Of a stretch of DNA of 64,000 nucleotides, positions 50,785-58,488 are shown one piece after another. The number at the start of each line of letters is the position of its first letter. Position 1 is the first letter of the stretch. The DNA is from UBA1447 sp964627535 (GTDB lineage: Bacteria; Bacillota; Clostridia; Oscillospirales; Acutalibacteraceae): contig CAZVJW010000009.1 in assembly GCA_964627535.1 (NCBI GenBank), positions 1 to 64,000 on the forward strand, in the 5' to 3' direction. The position numbers and the translations under genes were made by a program. The notes under the pieces were generated by a model that made no database searches, was not told the DNA's origin, and saw nothing but the letters and a program-made list of their open reading frames with translations.

Positions 50785-51111
50785 ATGAAATTAGTAGTAG
50801 CAATAATAAACAATGATGACAGCGCGCAGGTCACGGCGGCTCTTTCAAATGAGGGATATTTCATCACAAAACTTTCCACCACCGGGGGTTTTTTAATGGC
50901 AGGCAATACAACGCTGCTCATCGGCGCCGAGGATGATGAAGTTGATAAAATCAAAGAAACTATTTCAAAGCACAGCTACACACGGGAAAAGAATGTGCCC
51001 ACAAGCTCCTCTCTCGGGAAAGGCCTCGGCGCAGCGGATGTTAATGTGACCGCGAAAGTCAAAGGTGCCACTATTTTTGTCCTGAGTATTGACAGTTTCG
51101 ACAAATTATAG
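50785..51111 (+). CDS. darA: Cyclic-di-AMP receptor DarA (PII-like)
   Basis: 108 residues of the PII-like DarA/PstA family, which binds the second messenger c-di-AMP. Visible elements are MKLVVAIINNDD, FITKLSTTGGFLMAGNTTLL with the GG loop, and GATIFVLSID at the C-terminus. AGGAGG precedes the ATG. In many Firmicutes the gene lies next to tmk and holB; here it follows DUF1854 by 14 bases instead. It may be cotranscribed with it. Confidence 0.94.
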   Translation: MKLVVAIINNDDSAQVTAALSNEGYFITKLSTTGGFLMAGNTTLLIGAEDDEVDKIKETISKHSYTREKNVPTSSSLGKGLGAADVNVTAKVKGATIFVLSIDSFDKL

Positions 51112-51293
51112 TTTCGGCATACAAAACCGAAAAAAATAATTTTAAATATTTTTTCCACAGGATTTTCAGTTTTTTTACATTTTTCCGGGCATATATTGTG
51201 GTAAATCATTTACATCTACACTATCCGTTGCTAACCTAAGAACTTTCACCGTTTTTAAACTGATTTTCAACATTAAAATGTTAAAAAAAGAAT

Positions 51294-51335
51294 GCCGATG
51301 TCAAGATTTTATGCTTGACACCGGCTTATCTTTTT
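51294..51335 (+). terminator. Terminator of darA
   Basis: GCCGATGTCAAG (51294-51305) pairs with CTTGACACCGGC (51314-51325) with one mismatch, followed by TTATCTTTTT. Confidence 0.75.
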
Positions 51336-51343
51336 AGTATAAT
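51315..51343 (+). promoter_or_regulatory. Promoter of ylxM-ffh
   Basis: A consensus TTGACA (51315-51320) and TATAAT (51338-51343) at 17 bases. The -35 is part of the right arm of the upstream terminator. Confidence 0.8.
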
Positions 51344-51420
51344 ATGGCTCTGTAAAGTTAAACCCTTTACAGATCAACGTTCCGTGTTTTACATCTGTAT
51401 TTAAAAAAGAAGGTGTATCT

Positions 51421-51783
51421 TTGGCTAAGAATCTCGAAATAATAATTTTACTTGATTTTTACGGTGACATGCTCACCCAAAAGCAGAGGGACTTTTTAGG
51501 TTACTACTATAATGACGATCTCTCCCTTTCCGAGATTGCCCAAAACGAGGGCATTACCCGCCAGGGTGTCCGCGACGCCATCAAGAGAGCCGAATCCCAG
51601 CTTTTCGAAATGGAAAACCGTTTGGAACTTGCCCGCCGCTTTGAAGAAATGCGCAGCGGCCTTAGCGAAATCATTGATTTGGCTAATGAAATCAGCGATT
51701 ACAACCTGCGGCACAGCCTTTCCAGAGAAATCAACGAATATACCGTTAAAATTAAAACCGTATCGCAACTGTTATTACAGTGA
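51421..51783 (+). CDS. ylxM: YlxM family DNA-binding protein (UPF0122)
   Basis: 120 residues. It resembles a sigma-70 region 4: LTQKQRDFLGYYYNDDLSLS then a helix-turn-helix (EIAQNEGITRQGVRDAIKRA). YlxM accompanies ffh in Firmicutes and modulates the SRP in streptococci. The start is TTG at 51421 with GAAGGTG 8 bases upstream; no ATG is available. It is 10 bases before ffh. Confidence 0.93.
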   Translation: MAKNLEIIILLDFYGDMLTQKQRDFLGYYYNDDLSLSEIAQNEGITRQGVRDAIKRAESQLFEMENRLELARRFEEMRSGLSEIIDLANEISDYNLRHSLSREINEYTVKIKTVSQLLLQ

Positions 51784-51793
51784 GGTGTAAACT

Positions 51794-53143
51794 TTGGCAT
51801 TTGAAGGTCTTTCAGATAAATTAGAGGCTGCATTCAAAAAACTGCGAAGCAAAGGCAGCCTTACCGAGAGCGATGTTCGTGAGGCAATGAGAGAAGTTCG
51901 TTTAGCTTTGCTTGAAGCGGATGTCAATTACAAGGTCGCCAAGGAATTCACGGCTACCGTTACGGAAAGAGCCATCGGCGCGCAGGTTATGGAAAGCCTG
52001 ACCCCTGCACAGATGGTTATCAAAATCGTTAACGAGGAACTTGTTGAATTGATGGGCGGCACCCGTTCCCGCCTGGCTATTGCCCCCCATCCCCCTACCA
52101 TTGTTATGATGTGCGGGCTTCAAGGCTCCGGTAAAACAACACACAGCGCAAAAATCGCACTGATGCTGAAAAATCAAGGCAACCGTCCCCTGCTTGTTGC
52201 CTGCGATGTATACCGACCTGCTGCCATAAAGCAATTGCAGGTGGTTGGCGAAAAGGCCGATATCCCTGTTTTTGAAATGGGTACCGCAAACCCGGTTACC
52301 ATCGCAAAAGAAGCTGTTAAATTTGCCCGGGACCAGGGCTACGATTATATTTTTCTTGACACTGCAGGCCGTCTGCACATTGATGAAGAGTTAATGACGG
52401 AACTCAAGAATATTAAGTCGGAGGTCAAGCCGCACGAAATCCTGCTTGTTGTTGACGCAATGACAGGTCAGGACGCCGTTAATGTAGCCACATCCTTTAA
52501 TGAAGCGCTGGGTATAGACGGCATTGTTTTAACCAAACTTGACGGCGATACCAGAGGCGGCGCTGCCCTTTCAACCCGTGCTGTTACCGGCAAGCCGATT
52601 AAATTCGCCGGTACCGGTGAAAAACTTGGCGATTTGGAAGACTTTCATCCCGACAGAATGGCATCCCGTATTCTCGGCATGGGCGACATGCTTTCACTGA
52701 TAGAAAAAGCCGAAATTGCTATGGATGAGAAAAAGGCTGTTGAGCTTCAGGATAAAATCCGCAAAAACAAGTTTGATTTAAACGACCTTTATGACCAAAT
52801 TACGCAATTTCGCAAAATGGGTTCCATCAAGGACACCCTTTCCATGTTACCCGGTCTTGGCAAGAAGCTTGAGGATGTTGATATTGACGAACGCAAATTC
52901 GACCTCCTGCAAGCAGTAATTCTTTCTATGACGCCCAAAGAACGGGAAAATCCCGACATTATTAACCCATCCCGCAAAAGAAGAATTGCCGCAGGGTGCG
53001 GGCAGCAGGTTGAGGATGTCAACCGTGTTATCAACCAGCATAAGAATATGCAAAAGATGTTTAAGCAGTTCAGCGGCAAAGGCGGCAAAAACAAATTCAG
53101 AAAAATGGCTATGGGGCAGCAAGGCGGCCAAAACTTCATGTAA
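51794..53143 (+). CDS. ffh: Signal recognition particle protein Ffh
   Basis: 449 residues, the SRP54 GTPase that targets nascent membrane and secreted proteins. The N domain comes first; the G domain has G1 GLQGSGKTTHSAKI, DTAGRLHIDE and TKLDGDTRGGAAL. The methionine-rich M domain (about 300-449) holds the RNA-binding stretch SRKRRIAAGCGQQVEDVNR. It uses a TTG start at 51794 with GAGGTG upstream, like its partner ylxM. The 4.5S/SRP RNA gene was not found here. Confidence 0.97.
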   Translation: MAFEGLSDKLEAAFKKLRSKGSLTESDVREAMREVRLALLEADVNYKVAKEFTATVTERAIGAQVMESLTPAQMVIKIVNEELVELMGGTRSRLAIAPHPPTIVMMCGLQGSGKTTHSAKIALMLKNQGNRPLLVACDVYRPAAIKQLQVVGEKADIPVFEMGTANPVTIAKEAVKFARDQGYDYIFLDTAGRLHIDEELMTELKNIKSEVKPHEILLVVDAMTGQDAVNVATSFNEALGIDGIVLTKLDGDTRGGAALSTRAVTGKPIKFAGTGEKLGDLEDFHPDRMASRILGMGDMLSLIEKAEIAMDEKKAVELQDKIRKNKFDLNDLYDQITQFRKMGSIKDTLSMLPGLGKKLEDVDIDERKFDLLQAVILSMTPKERENPDIINPSRKRRIAAGCGQQVEDVNRVINQHKNMQKMFKQFSGKGGKNKFRKMAMGQQGGQNFM

Positions 53144-53211
53144 TATCAATTTAATATGATATTTCATTTTAAATTGTAATTATACACATATTAACTTTGG
53201 AGGAATTTATC

Positions 53212-53454
53212 ATGGCAGTTAAAATCAGGCTGCGCCGTATGGGCGCGAAAAAAGCACCTTTTTACCGTATTGTTGTCGCGGATTCAAGATATCCACGCGA
53301 CGGAAGATTTATAGAGGAAATAGGTTCTTACAATCCTATGCTTGACCCTCCCGAAATCAAGGTTGATTCCGAAAAGGCTCAGCAGTGGATTGCCAATGGT
53401 GCCCAACCTACGGATACGGTTAAAGCAATCCTTAAAAAGGGCGGAGTCCTTTAA
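53212..53454 (+). CDS. rpsP: 30S ribosomal protein S16
   Basis: 80 residues: AVKIRLRRMGAKKAPFYRIVV at the N-terminus (in two parts AVKIRLRRMG and KKAPFYRIVVADSR) and GSYNP, all typical of S16. ATG 53212 follows GGAGGA at 7 bases. Begins the rpsP-khpA-rimM-trmD group. Confidence 0.98.
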   Translation: MAVKIRLRRMGAKKAPFYRIVVADSRYPRDGRFIEEIGSYNPMLDPPEIKVDSEKAQQWIANGAQPTDTVKAILKKGGVL

Positions 53455-53484
53455 AGGTATTTCTGAATTTAGGAGGATGTTTTC

Positions 53485-53718
53485 ATGGAAGAACTGTTGA
53501 TTGCAATAGCTCAAGGACTCGTTGAGGACCCTTCCGCAGTCACTGTCAATGTCGATGAACCCTCGGAAGACGGTACAATTGTTTACCATCTCCATGTGGG
53601 TGAAGCTGATATGGGCAGAGTAATCGGTAAACAAGGACGCATAGCAAAGGCTATCCGCACCGTCATGCGTTCCGCCGCAAACCGCAAAGGCGAAAAGGTA
53701 TCCGTTGAAATTGATTAA
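53485..53718 (+). CDS. khpA: KH domain RNA-binding protein KhpA
   Basis: 77 residues, a single KH domain with the GxxG loop in GRVIGKQGRIAKAIRT. KhpA, with KhpB, binds small RNAs and affects cell division in Firmicutes. Standard slot between rpsP and rimM. AGGAGG ribosome site. Its end overlaps rimM by 14 bases. Confidence 0.95.
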   Translation: MEELLIAIAQGLVEDPSAVTVNVDEPSEDGTIVYHLHVGEADMGRVIGKQGRIAKAIRTVMRSAANRKGEKVSVEID

Positions 53719-54253
53719 AAAAACGGAACGCTGTCTTAATAATTTTCTGGAAATCGGTCAAATTGTGGGCACTCACGGAGTATGCGGGGAGTTGCGTGTA
53801 AACCCTTGGTGCGATACTCCGGACTTCATAAAAGGTTTCGAAAGACTGTATTTCGACAAAAACGGAGTGCAAGCGGTCAAGGTAATTTCTTGCCGTCCGC
53901 ACGGCAATATAGCCTTGCTTTGCCTTGAGGGGGTAACCGGTATTGATGCCGCTGCCGCCCTGCGGGGCAAAGTTCTTTTTATGTGCCGTGATGATGCGCA
54001 TTTGCCCGAAGGACGTTATTTTGTAAGCGATTTAATCGGGTGTAAGGCTATGGACGCGGATGATGAAAGCATATGCTACGGCACGCTTACCGATGTCAGC
54101 CAAACCGGAGCTAACGATGTTTGGCATATTAAAGGCGTAAACGGCAGGGAATATTTACTGCCGGTGATACCCCATATCGTTATCGAAACAGATATCGAAA
54201 AGGGTGTGGTAAGGATTCGGCCGCTGAAGGGGATTTTTGACGATGAGGATTGA
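53705..54253 (+). CDS. rimM: Ribosome maturation factor RimM
   Basis: 182 residues. N-terminal RimM domain (FLEIGQIVGTHGVCGELRV in two parts) and C-terminal PRC barrel (about 100-175, DLIGCKAMD, YLLPVIPHIV). RimM aids 30S maturation. No ATG precedes the conserved region; TTG at 53705 with AAAAGG upstream, or TTG 53711, is the likely start. It overlaps trmD. Confidence 0.94.
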   Translation: MKLIKKTERCLNNFLEIGQIVGTHGVCGELRVNPWCDTPDFIKGFERLYFDKNGVQAVKVISCRPHGNIALLCLEGVTGIDAAAALRGKVLFMCRDDAHLPEGRYFVSDLIGCKAMDADDESICYGTLTDVSQTGANDVWHIKGVNGREYLLPVIPHIVIETDIEKGVVRIRPLKGIFDDED

Positions 54254-54977
54254 CATACTGACCCTTTTCCCCGAGTTATGTGAAGCCGTTCTCAAGGAGA
54301 GCATCGTCGGGCGTTCGCGGGAGCGCGGTTTGGTTGAAATATACTGCCGCAACATCAGGGATTACACTGCCGATAAACATAAAAGAGTTGATGATACGCC
54401 ATACGGCGGCGGAACCGGAATGATTATGCAAACCCAGCCGATTTATGACTGTTTTGCCTCCCTTTGCGAGGATACGGGAAAACGGCCTTATTTGATTTAT
54501 CTTTCCCCTCAAGGCAAGGTTTTAACGCAGGAGCGCATCAAGGAGCTTTCGGTTTTGGATAACATCGCGTTGCTTTGCGGACATTATGAGGGTGTTGATG
54601 AACGCATCATAGAAGAAATAGTGGATGAAGAAATTTCCATTGGCGACTATGTGCTTACGGGCGGTGAGTTGCCTGCGCTTGTTTTGGCGGACTGTGTCAC
54701 AAGAATGCTGCCCGGCGTTTTGGCAAGCGACGAAGCCTTCGAACAGGAAAGTCATTATTCTTCGCTGCTGGAATATCCGCAGTACACCCGCCCTTATGAC
54801 TGGCACGGGTTGGAAGTACCGGAGGTTCTTCTTTCCGGGCATCACGCGAACATCGTGCGCTGGCGCAGGGAGCAGAGCCTGGTCAGAACACTTGACCGCA
54901 GGCCCGAAATGCTTCAAACAGCGGAATTGGACAAAAGCGACAAGGATTTTATCAAAAAGAAGCGGCAAAATGATTAA
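54243..54977 (+). CDS. trmD: tRNA (guanine(37)-N1)-methyltransferase TrmD
   Basis: 244 residues. The SPOUT knot motifs are intact: DDTPYGGGTGMIMQ, LCGHYEGVDERI and SIGDYVLTGGELPALVL, with the AdoMet-binding trefoil. It methylates G37 in tRNAs and prevents frameshifting. The start is ATG 54243 after AAGGGG, overlapping the rimM end by 11 bases. The gene rplS, usually next, is absent. Confidence 0.97.
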   Translation: MRIDILTLFPELCEAVLKESIVGRSRERGLVEIYCRNIRDYTADKHKRVDDTPYGGGTGMIMQTQPIYDCFASLCEDTGKRPYLIYLSPQGKVLTQERIKELSVLDNIALLCGHYEGVDERIIEEIVDEEISIGDYVLTGGELPALVLADCVTRMLPGVLASDEAFEQESHYSSLLEYPQYTRPYDWHGLEVPEVLLSGHHANIVRWRREQSLVRTLDRRPEMLQTAELDKSDKDFIKKKRQND

Positions 54978-55149
54978 ATCGTCGTCGCCTTGTTTGTTCC
55001 TTTTCTCAATTTTCAATACATTCCGTGCAATGTGCTGGAATTCGCATTAAATTTTTAGTCATAATGCACAACCTTAACTCGCCGAAGCTGTCATACTTTG
55101 GGATACAATACGAATTATTCAAAAAGCTATGCAAGTTCACTCAATTCCG

Positions 55150-55177
55150 TTGACGTTAAAGTAATTTGTGATATACT
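55150..55177 (+). promoter_or_regulatory. Promoter of the HPr gene
   Basis: TTGACG (55150-55155) and TATACT (55172-55177) at 16 bases, about 45 bases before the coding start. The rest of 54978-55224 shows no other feature. Confidence 0.6.
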
Positions 55178-55224
55178 GTATATAGTGGAGTTATTTATGA
55201 ATTTATGTGTAGGAGATATATATT

Positions 55225-55491
55225 ATGTATGTAAAAGATGTAACGGTTCAAAATCAGGTCGGCCTTCACGCCCGTCCCGCAACTTTTTTTATTCAAAAAG
55301 CCAACGAGTTTAAATCATCCATCTGGGTGGAAAAAGAAGAACGCCGTGTCAATGCAAAAAGCCTTTTAGGCGTACTCTCGCTTGGTATTATGGGCGGCAC
55401 ACAAATTCGCATCATCGCCGGCGGACCGGACGAAGAACAATCGGTTGATGAGTTGGTGAAACTCCTTAATACCGGTTTTGCCGACAATTAA
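55225..55491 (+). CDS. ptsH: HPr family phosphocarrier protein
   Basis: 88 residues. The active His15 is present in GLHARPAT and the regulatory Ser46 in AKSLLGVLSLGI, so the protein can both carry phosphate for the PTS and serve in CcpA signalling. A Crh paralogue would lack His15. Monocistronic, with its own promoter and terminator. No enzyme I gene is nearby. Confidence 0.94.
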   Translation: MYVKDVTVQNQVGLHARPATFFIQKANEFKSSIWVEKEERRVNAKSLLGVLSLGIMGGTQIRIIAGGPDEEQSVDELVKLLNTGFADN

Positions 55492-55511
55492 ATTTTAGAT
55501 GAAAGTTGCTT

Positions 55512-55545
55512 CAGCAGGCTGTAAAGCCTGCTGTTTTTATTTTTC
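55512..55545 (+). terminator. Terminator of the HPr gene
   Basis: CAGCAGGCT (55512-55520) pairs with AGCCTGCTG (55525-55533) around GTAA, followed by TTTTTATTTTT. Confidence 0.9.
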
Positions 55546-55584
55546 TCTTTTATTTCAGCGTTTAAAATGTTAAAATATTGAATA

Positions 55585-55719
55585 ATACTGATTCGCGATT
55601 AAAAAACCTCTAAAAAATCAAACAAAAGCTTTGATTCATACGATTCTCCATTTTAATGCAGAATAGTATTATAAGGTTTTACGCAGATTCTTTAGTTAGT
55701 TTTTATAAGTAATTAGTAT
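55585..55719. mobile_element. MITE-like element, copy B (135 bp)
   Basis: It matches the reverse complement of the 7962-8064 element at both ends and in the centre (CGATTAAAAAACCTCTAAAA, AAAGCTTTGATTCATACG, TTTAGTTAGTTTTTATAAG), with about 32 extra bases in the middle. Its right terminus AATTAGTAT lies 15 bases upstream of a coding start. Confidence 0.75.
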
Positions 55720-55733
55720 AAAGGGGTGTTAAC

Positions 55734-56744
55734 ATGTATCAACCCGATTTTGATATTTTCCTGAAAGCCTTGCATGGAGGAAAAACGCAGCGTCCCGTGC
55801 TTTATGATTTTCACATGAGCGAGCATATCGCGGTGCCGGTTGCCGGCAGTCCCCGGGATGACAGCCCCCTTGCTTATTATGAAAGAAATGCAAGGGCATT
55901 AGCTGCCATGGGTTATGACTACGCGCCGGTGATACCACCGTCCTTCGGATTTATTTCAAAGCCTCATCAAAGCAAAGAAAGCACAACGATGAATGAATCT
56001 ATGATCATTGAAGGGTGGGCGGATTTTGAGCGGTATGCGTGGCTTGAACCCGACGACAGCATCCCCGAATACCTTGAAGAAGCCGCGAAACTCATGCCGG
56101 AAGGAACCAAACTTTTTGTTTTCGGCCCGGGCGGCGTGTTGGAGAATGTCAGCGCGATTTTAGGCTTTGACAACTTGATGTATAAACTCTATGACGATCC
56201 GGCATTGGTGAAAGCCGTCGCGGACGGTGTCGGCAGCCGGCTGCTGAAATATTACGAGCTTGCGCTGCAGGTTAAGGATGTCGGAGTAATCATGTGCAAC
56301 GATGACTGGGGCCACAAAACACAGACCATGATGAGCCCGACGCATATGCGCGAATACATCTTCCCCTGGCACAAAAAGGCGGTGGAAGCCGCACACGCGG
56401 CCGGTCGCCCGGCTGTGCTGCACTCCTGCGGAGAGCACCGCGCGGTGATGGACGACATCATCGATGACATGGGTTATGACGGCAAGCACAGCTACGAGGA
56501 TAACATCCAGCCTGTTGAGGAAGCCTATGCCCAATACGGCAAACGGATTTGCATCATGGGCGGGCTGGATATGGACTTCCTGTGCCGTAAAACGCCGGAG
56601 GAAGTATACGATAGGGCGAAAGCCATGCTGCTGCTGAGCCGGGAGGAGGGTCATTATATGCTCGGCACCGGCAACAGTCTTGCCCGCTACCTGCCCCTAC
56701 CGCAATACAATGCCATGCGGCAGGCGGCGTATGATATCAAGTGA
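55734..56744 (+). CDS. Uroporphyrinogen decarboxylase (URO-D) family protein
   Basis: 336 residues, TIM barrel. It belongs to the broad URO-D family that includes corrinoid-protein methyltransferases (MtaA/MtbA/CmuA type). The zinc-type motif HSCGEH near residue 228 supports the methyltransferase group rather than heme synthesis. Other blocks are GFISKPHQSK, FGPGGVLENV and IMGGLDMDFL. No corrinoid protein or heme genes are adjacent. The ribosome site AAAGGGGTG begins directly after the MITE, so the element probably forms the promoter region or the leader. Confidence 0.85.
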   Translation: MYQPDFDIFLKALHGGKTQRPVLYDFHMSEHIAVPVAGSPRDDSPLAYYERNARALAAMGYDYAPVIPPSFGFISKPHQSKESTTMNESMIIEGWADFERYAWLEPDDSIPEYLEEAAKLMPEGTKLFVFGPGGVLENVSAILGFDNLMYKLYDDPALVKAVADGVGSRLLKYYELALQVKDVGVIMCNDDWGHKTQTMMSPTHMREYIFPWHKKAVEAAHAAGRPAVLHSCGEHRAVMDDIIDDMGYDGKHSYEDNIQPVEEAYAQYGKRICIMGGLDMDFLCRKTPEEVYDRAKAMLLLSREEGHYMLGTGNSLARYLPLPQYNAMRQAAYDIK

Positions 56745-56836
56745 ATGGTAAAGAAACACTAACAGGGATTGTTCTCGCGCGTTATTGAGTATGTGAGAAC
56801 TACGCTGTTTGCAGAATTCGAGTAGGTGGGGGTAAT

Positions 56837-57892
56837 ATGTGTTTGAAACAAAAAACGAGCAAAGTAAGAATTATTGCCGTTATCATAACAGGTATCATGG
56901 TTTTTGCGTTGTCGGCTTGTCAAACTGGCGTTCAAGATACAACCACCGCCGGTATTCTCGATGAAACAACCAGAGACGTATCTTTACTAACTCAAGAAAT
57001 TGGTTCAACGATTGGTAATGATTTGACTTCAAATACTGATGGTAATTCAACAACAAAATCTTCAGTTTTTACCACCGGTCCCATTGCCGCAACTAAACCA
57101 ACTGCAACAAAAGAACCCACAATATCCTCTAACGAATTGGAAGGTGTGGCGGCTGAAAGATTGGAATTTACCAAGGTCATGTTGAATCTTTATGATGGTA
57201 GTGTTAATGACCATGTTGCTTTTAGTAAAATTAAAAATTTTGTGACTCGTCAACAGATTATTAACTATGGAAAGACGGGAGAAGGTTTGTCAGTGGTTAA
57301 ATATGATAATGGGACTCCGGCTGTGGCTTTAATAAATTGTAATGATAATATCACTAATATTTTTAATAGCATGATTAGTCAAATGAAAAGTTATGATTCA
57401 AATTATCTTAAAAAATTGACTAGTAATGGTATGGTGGCTTTTATGGTTAATAGATATGAGCCTAATTGGGGTAATACTTTTACTTTTAATAGAAATGGTT
57501 TAACAGTTTGGAATCTTGCGTCAGAAGAAGTTAATACCGTTACTCCTGGTAAATTAAAAAGAACAGTAGAAACTGAAGCTTTTGGGATTAAAATGTACAG
57601 TTTGGGTGGTGATTATGCAAATTATATTGGTTTTATGAAAGAACTACTATCTAGTGATTGTTGGTGGAATTTGTGGAAAAAAACTGGGGACCAATATTGT
57701 TATGATATGTCTCAAAGTAGTTATATGATAAGTAAAATTACTTATGGTCCAGCATATGCACCAGTAACTTTACAAGACGAAAAAATTCAAAATTTATTAA
57801 AAAATATTAGAGATAAAAATTTAGCAACTTCTTTTGGTGGCAGTTGGAGTGAAATTTCTGTTAATATTGTTGATAGACCGGATTGGGAGTAA
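56837..57892 (+). CDS. Putative lipoprotein of unknown function (AT-rich)
   Basis: 351 residues. A signal sequence ends in the lipobox LSAC (Cys near 28) and is followed by a Thr/Ser-rich linker of about 80 residues. The C-terminal 240-residue domain is not recognised; it has WW and several Tyr/Asn (SSDCWWNLWKK). Base composition drifts: the first 350 bases resemble the neighbouring genes, while from about 57,180 the codons are heavily A/T-ended (GGT, AAT, GTT). This suggests a foreign domain fused to a local lipoprotein leader. Confidence 0.7.
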   Translation: MCLKQKTSKVRIIAVIITGIMVFALSACQTGVQDTTTAGILDETTRDVSLLTQEIGSTIGNDLTSNTDGNSTTKSSVFTTGPIAATKPTATKEPTISSNELEGVAAERLEFTKVMLNLYDGSVNDHVAFSKIKNFVTRQQIINYGKTGEGLSVVKYDNGTPAVALINCNDNITNIFNSMISQMKSYDSNYLKKLTSNGMVAFMVNRYEPNWGNTFTFNRNGLTVWNLASEEVNTVTPGKLKRTVETEAFGIKMYSLGGDYANYIGFMKELLSSDCWWNLWKKTGDQYCYDMSQSSYMISKITYGPAYAPVTLQDEKIQNLLKNIRDKNLATSFGGSWSEISVNIVDRPDWE

Positions 57893-57923
57893 CCATCCAA
57901 CTGTGTTAAGATCGGAGGTTTTT

Positions 57924-58300
57924 ATTAGCAGCTTATCACAGGTACTTTTATCTGGAACAATGTTTTTGCTGATTATTGGCTCAGGCATTTAGCTAAGCCG
58001 GTTAGGCAAACCTTACAATACCGGTATTTTTACAATACATAAACTGATTGCGCTCGCGGTATCGGTGTTCACGGCTGTCTTGATTATTCATCTTTTTAAA
58101 ACCGCGGAGCCGGCAAGCCTCACGCTCTTATTTATTATTACAGCCGGCATATCTGTTGCTGCATTGTTTGTGACAGGAGCACTTTGAGCGCTGGCAAACT
58201 CCTGTATATAGCTTTGAAGATCGCGCATGTCATCGCAATCGCTGCAGCATTTGTATCGGCTGGTTTGTCCGTTTATTTATTACTGAAAAAACAATTTACA
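57924..58300 (+). pseudogene. Decayed small membrane protein gene
   Basis: A frame of about 125 codons with four hydrophobic segments is still readable. LSQVLLSGTMFLLIIGSGI stops at TAG (57990-57992) and continues LSRLGKPYNTGIFTIHKLIA. A shift of reading frame at about 58,184 (single-base loss) leads to KLLYIALKIAHVIAIAAAF. A ribosome site GGAGG (57914-57918) remains but the start codon is ATT at 57924 in place of ATG. Lost start, internal stop and frameshift show inactivation. The family is not certain; a cytochrome-b-like or DUF-type four-helix protein is possible. Confidence 0.65.
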
Positions 58301-58419
58301 ACCAGATGGACGGTTCTCATGTGTTCTGTAACACGCGGAAACCGTCTATCTGTGTTACCATTCTTTGCACCGGTATGTCCTATGTTTCGGACTAAGAAAG
58401 GGAATCATTGCCGCAGTGC

Positions 58420-58448
58420 TTGACAATCCCGGTTCGAGCGCTTATAAT
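58420..58448 (+). promoter_or_regulatory. Consensus sigma-A promoter of the radical-SAM/DUF4130 pair
   Basis: TTGACA (58420-58425) and TATAAT (58443-58448) at exactly 17 bases, with a LexA box starting 6 bases after the -10. Confidence 0.85.
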
Positions 58449-58453
58449 GCATT

Positions 58454-58467
58454 CGAACAAATGTTTG
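58454..58467 (+). promoter_or_regulatory. LexA (SOS) box
   Basis: CGAACAAATGTTTG fits the Gram-positive LexA consensus CGAACNNNNGTTYG in every defined position. Covering the transcription start, it should give tight SOS control of the downstream pair. Confidence 0.8.
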
Positions 58468-58488
58468 TTGAATGGCTTGGAGGGCGGC

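Larger units (their letters stand above)
51112..51420. other. AT-rich gap with overlapping terminator and promoter
   Basis: Between darA and ylxM. It includes T-rich stretches at 51150-51185, a terminator at 51294-51335, and a promoter whose -35 lies in that terminator. A small 8-base inverted repeat (CTGTAAAG/CTTTACAG, 51350-51372) follows. No RNA gene recognised. Confidence 0.5.

Noticed and set aside
58425..58445. GGTTCGAGC resembling a tRNA T-arm
   Set aside because: No acceptor or D-arm can be built around it; the bases belong to the spacer of a consensus promoter.
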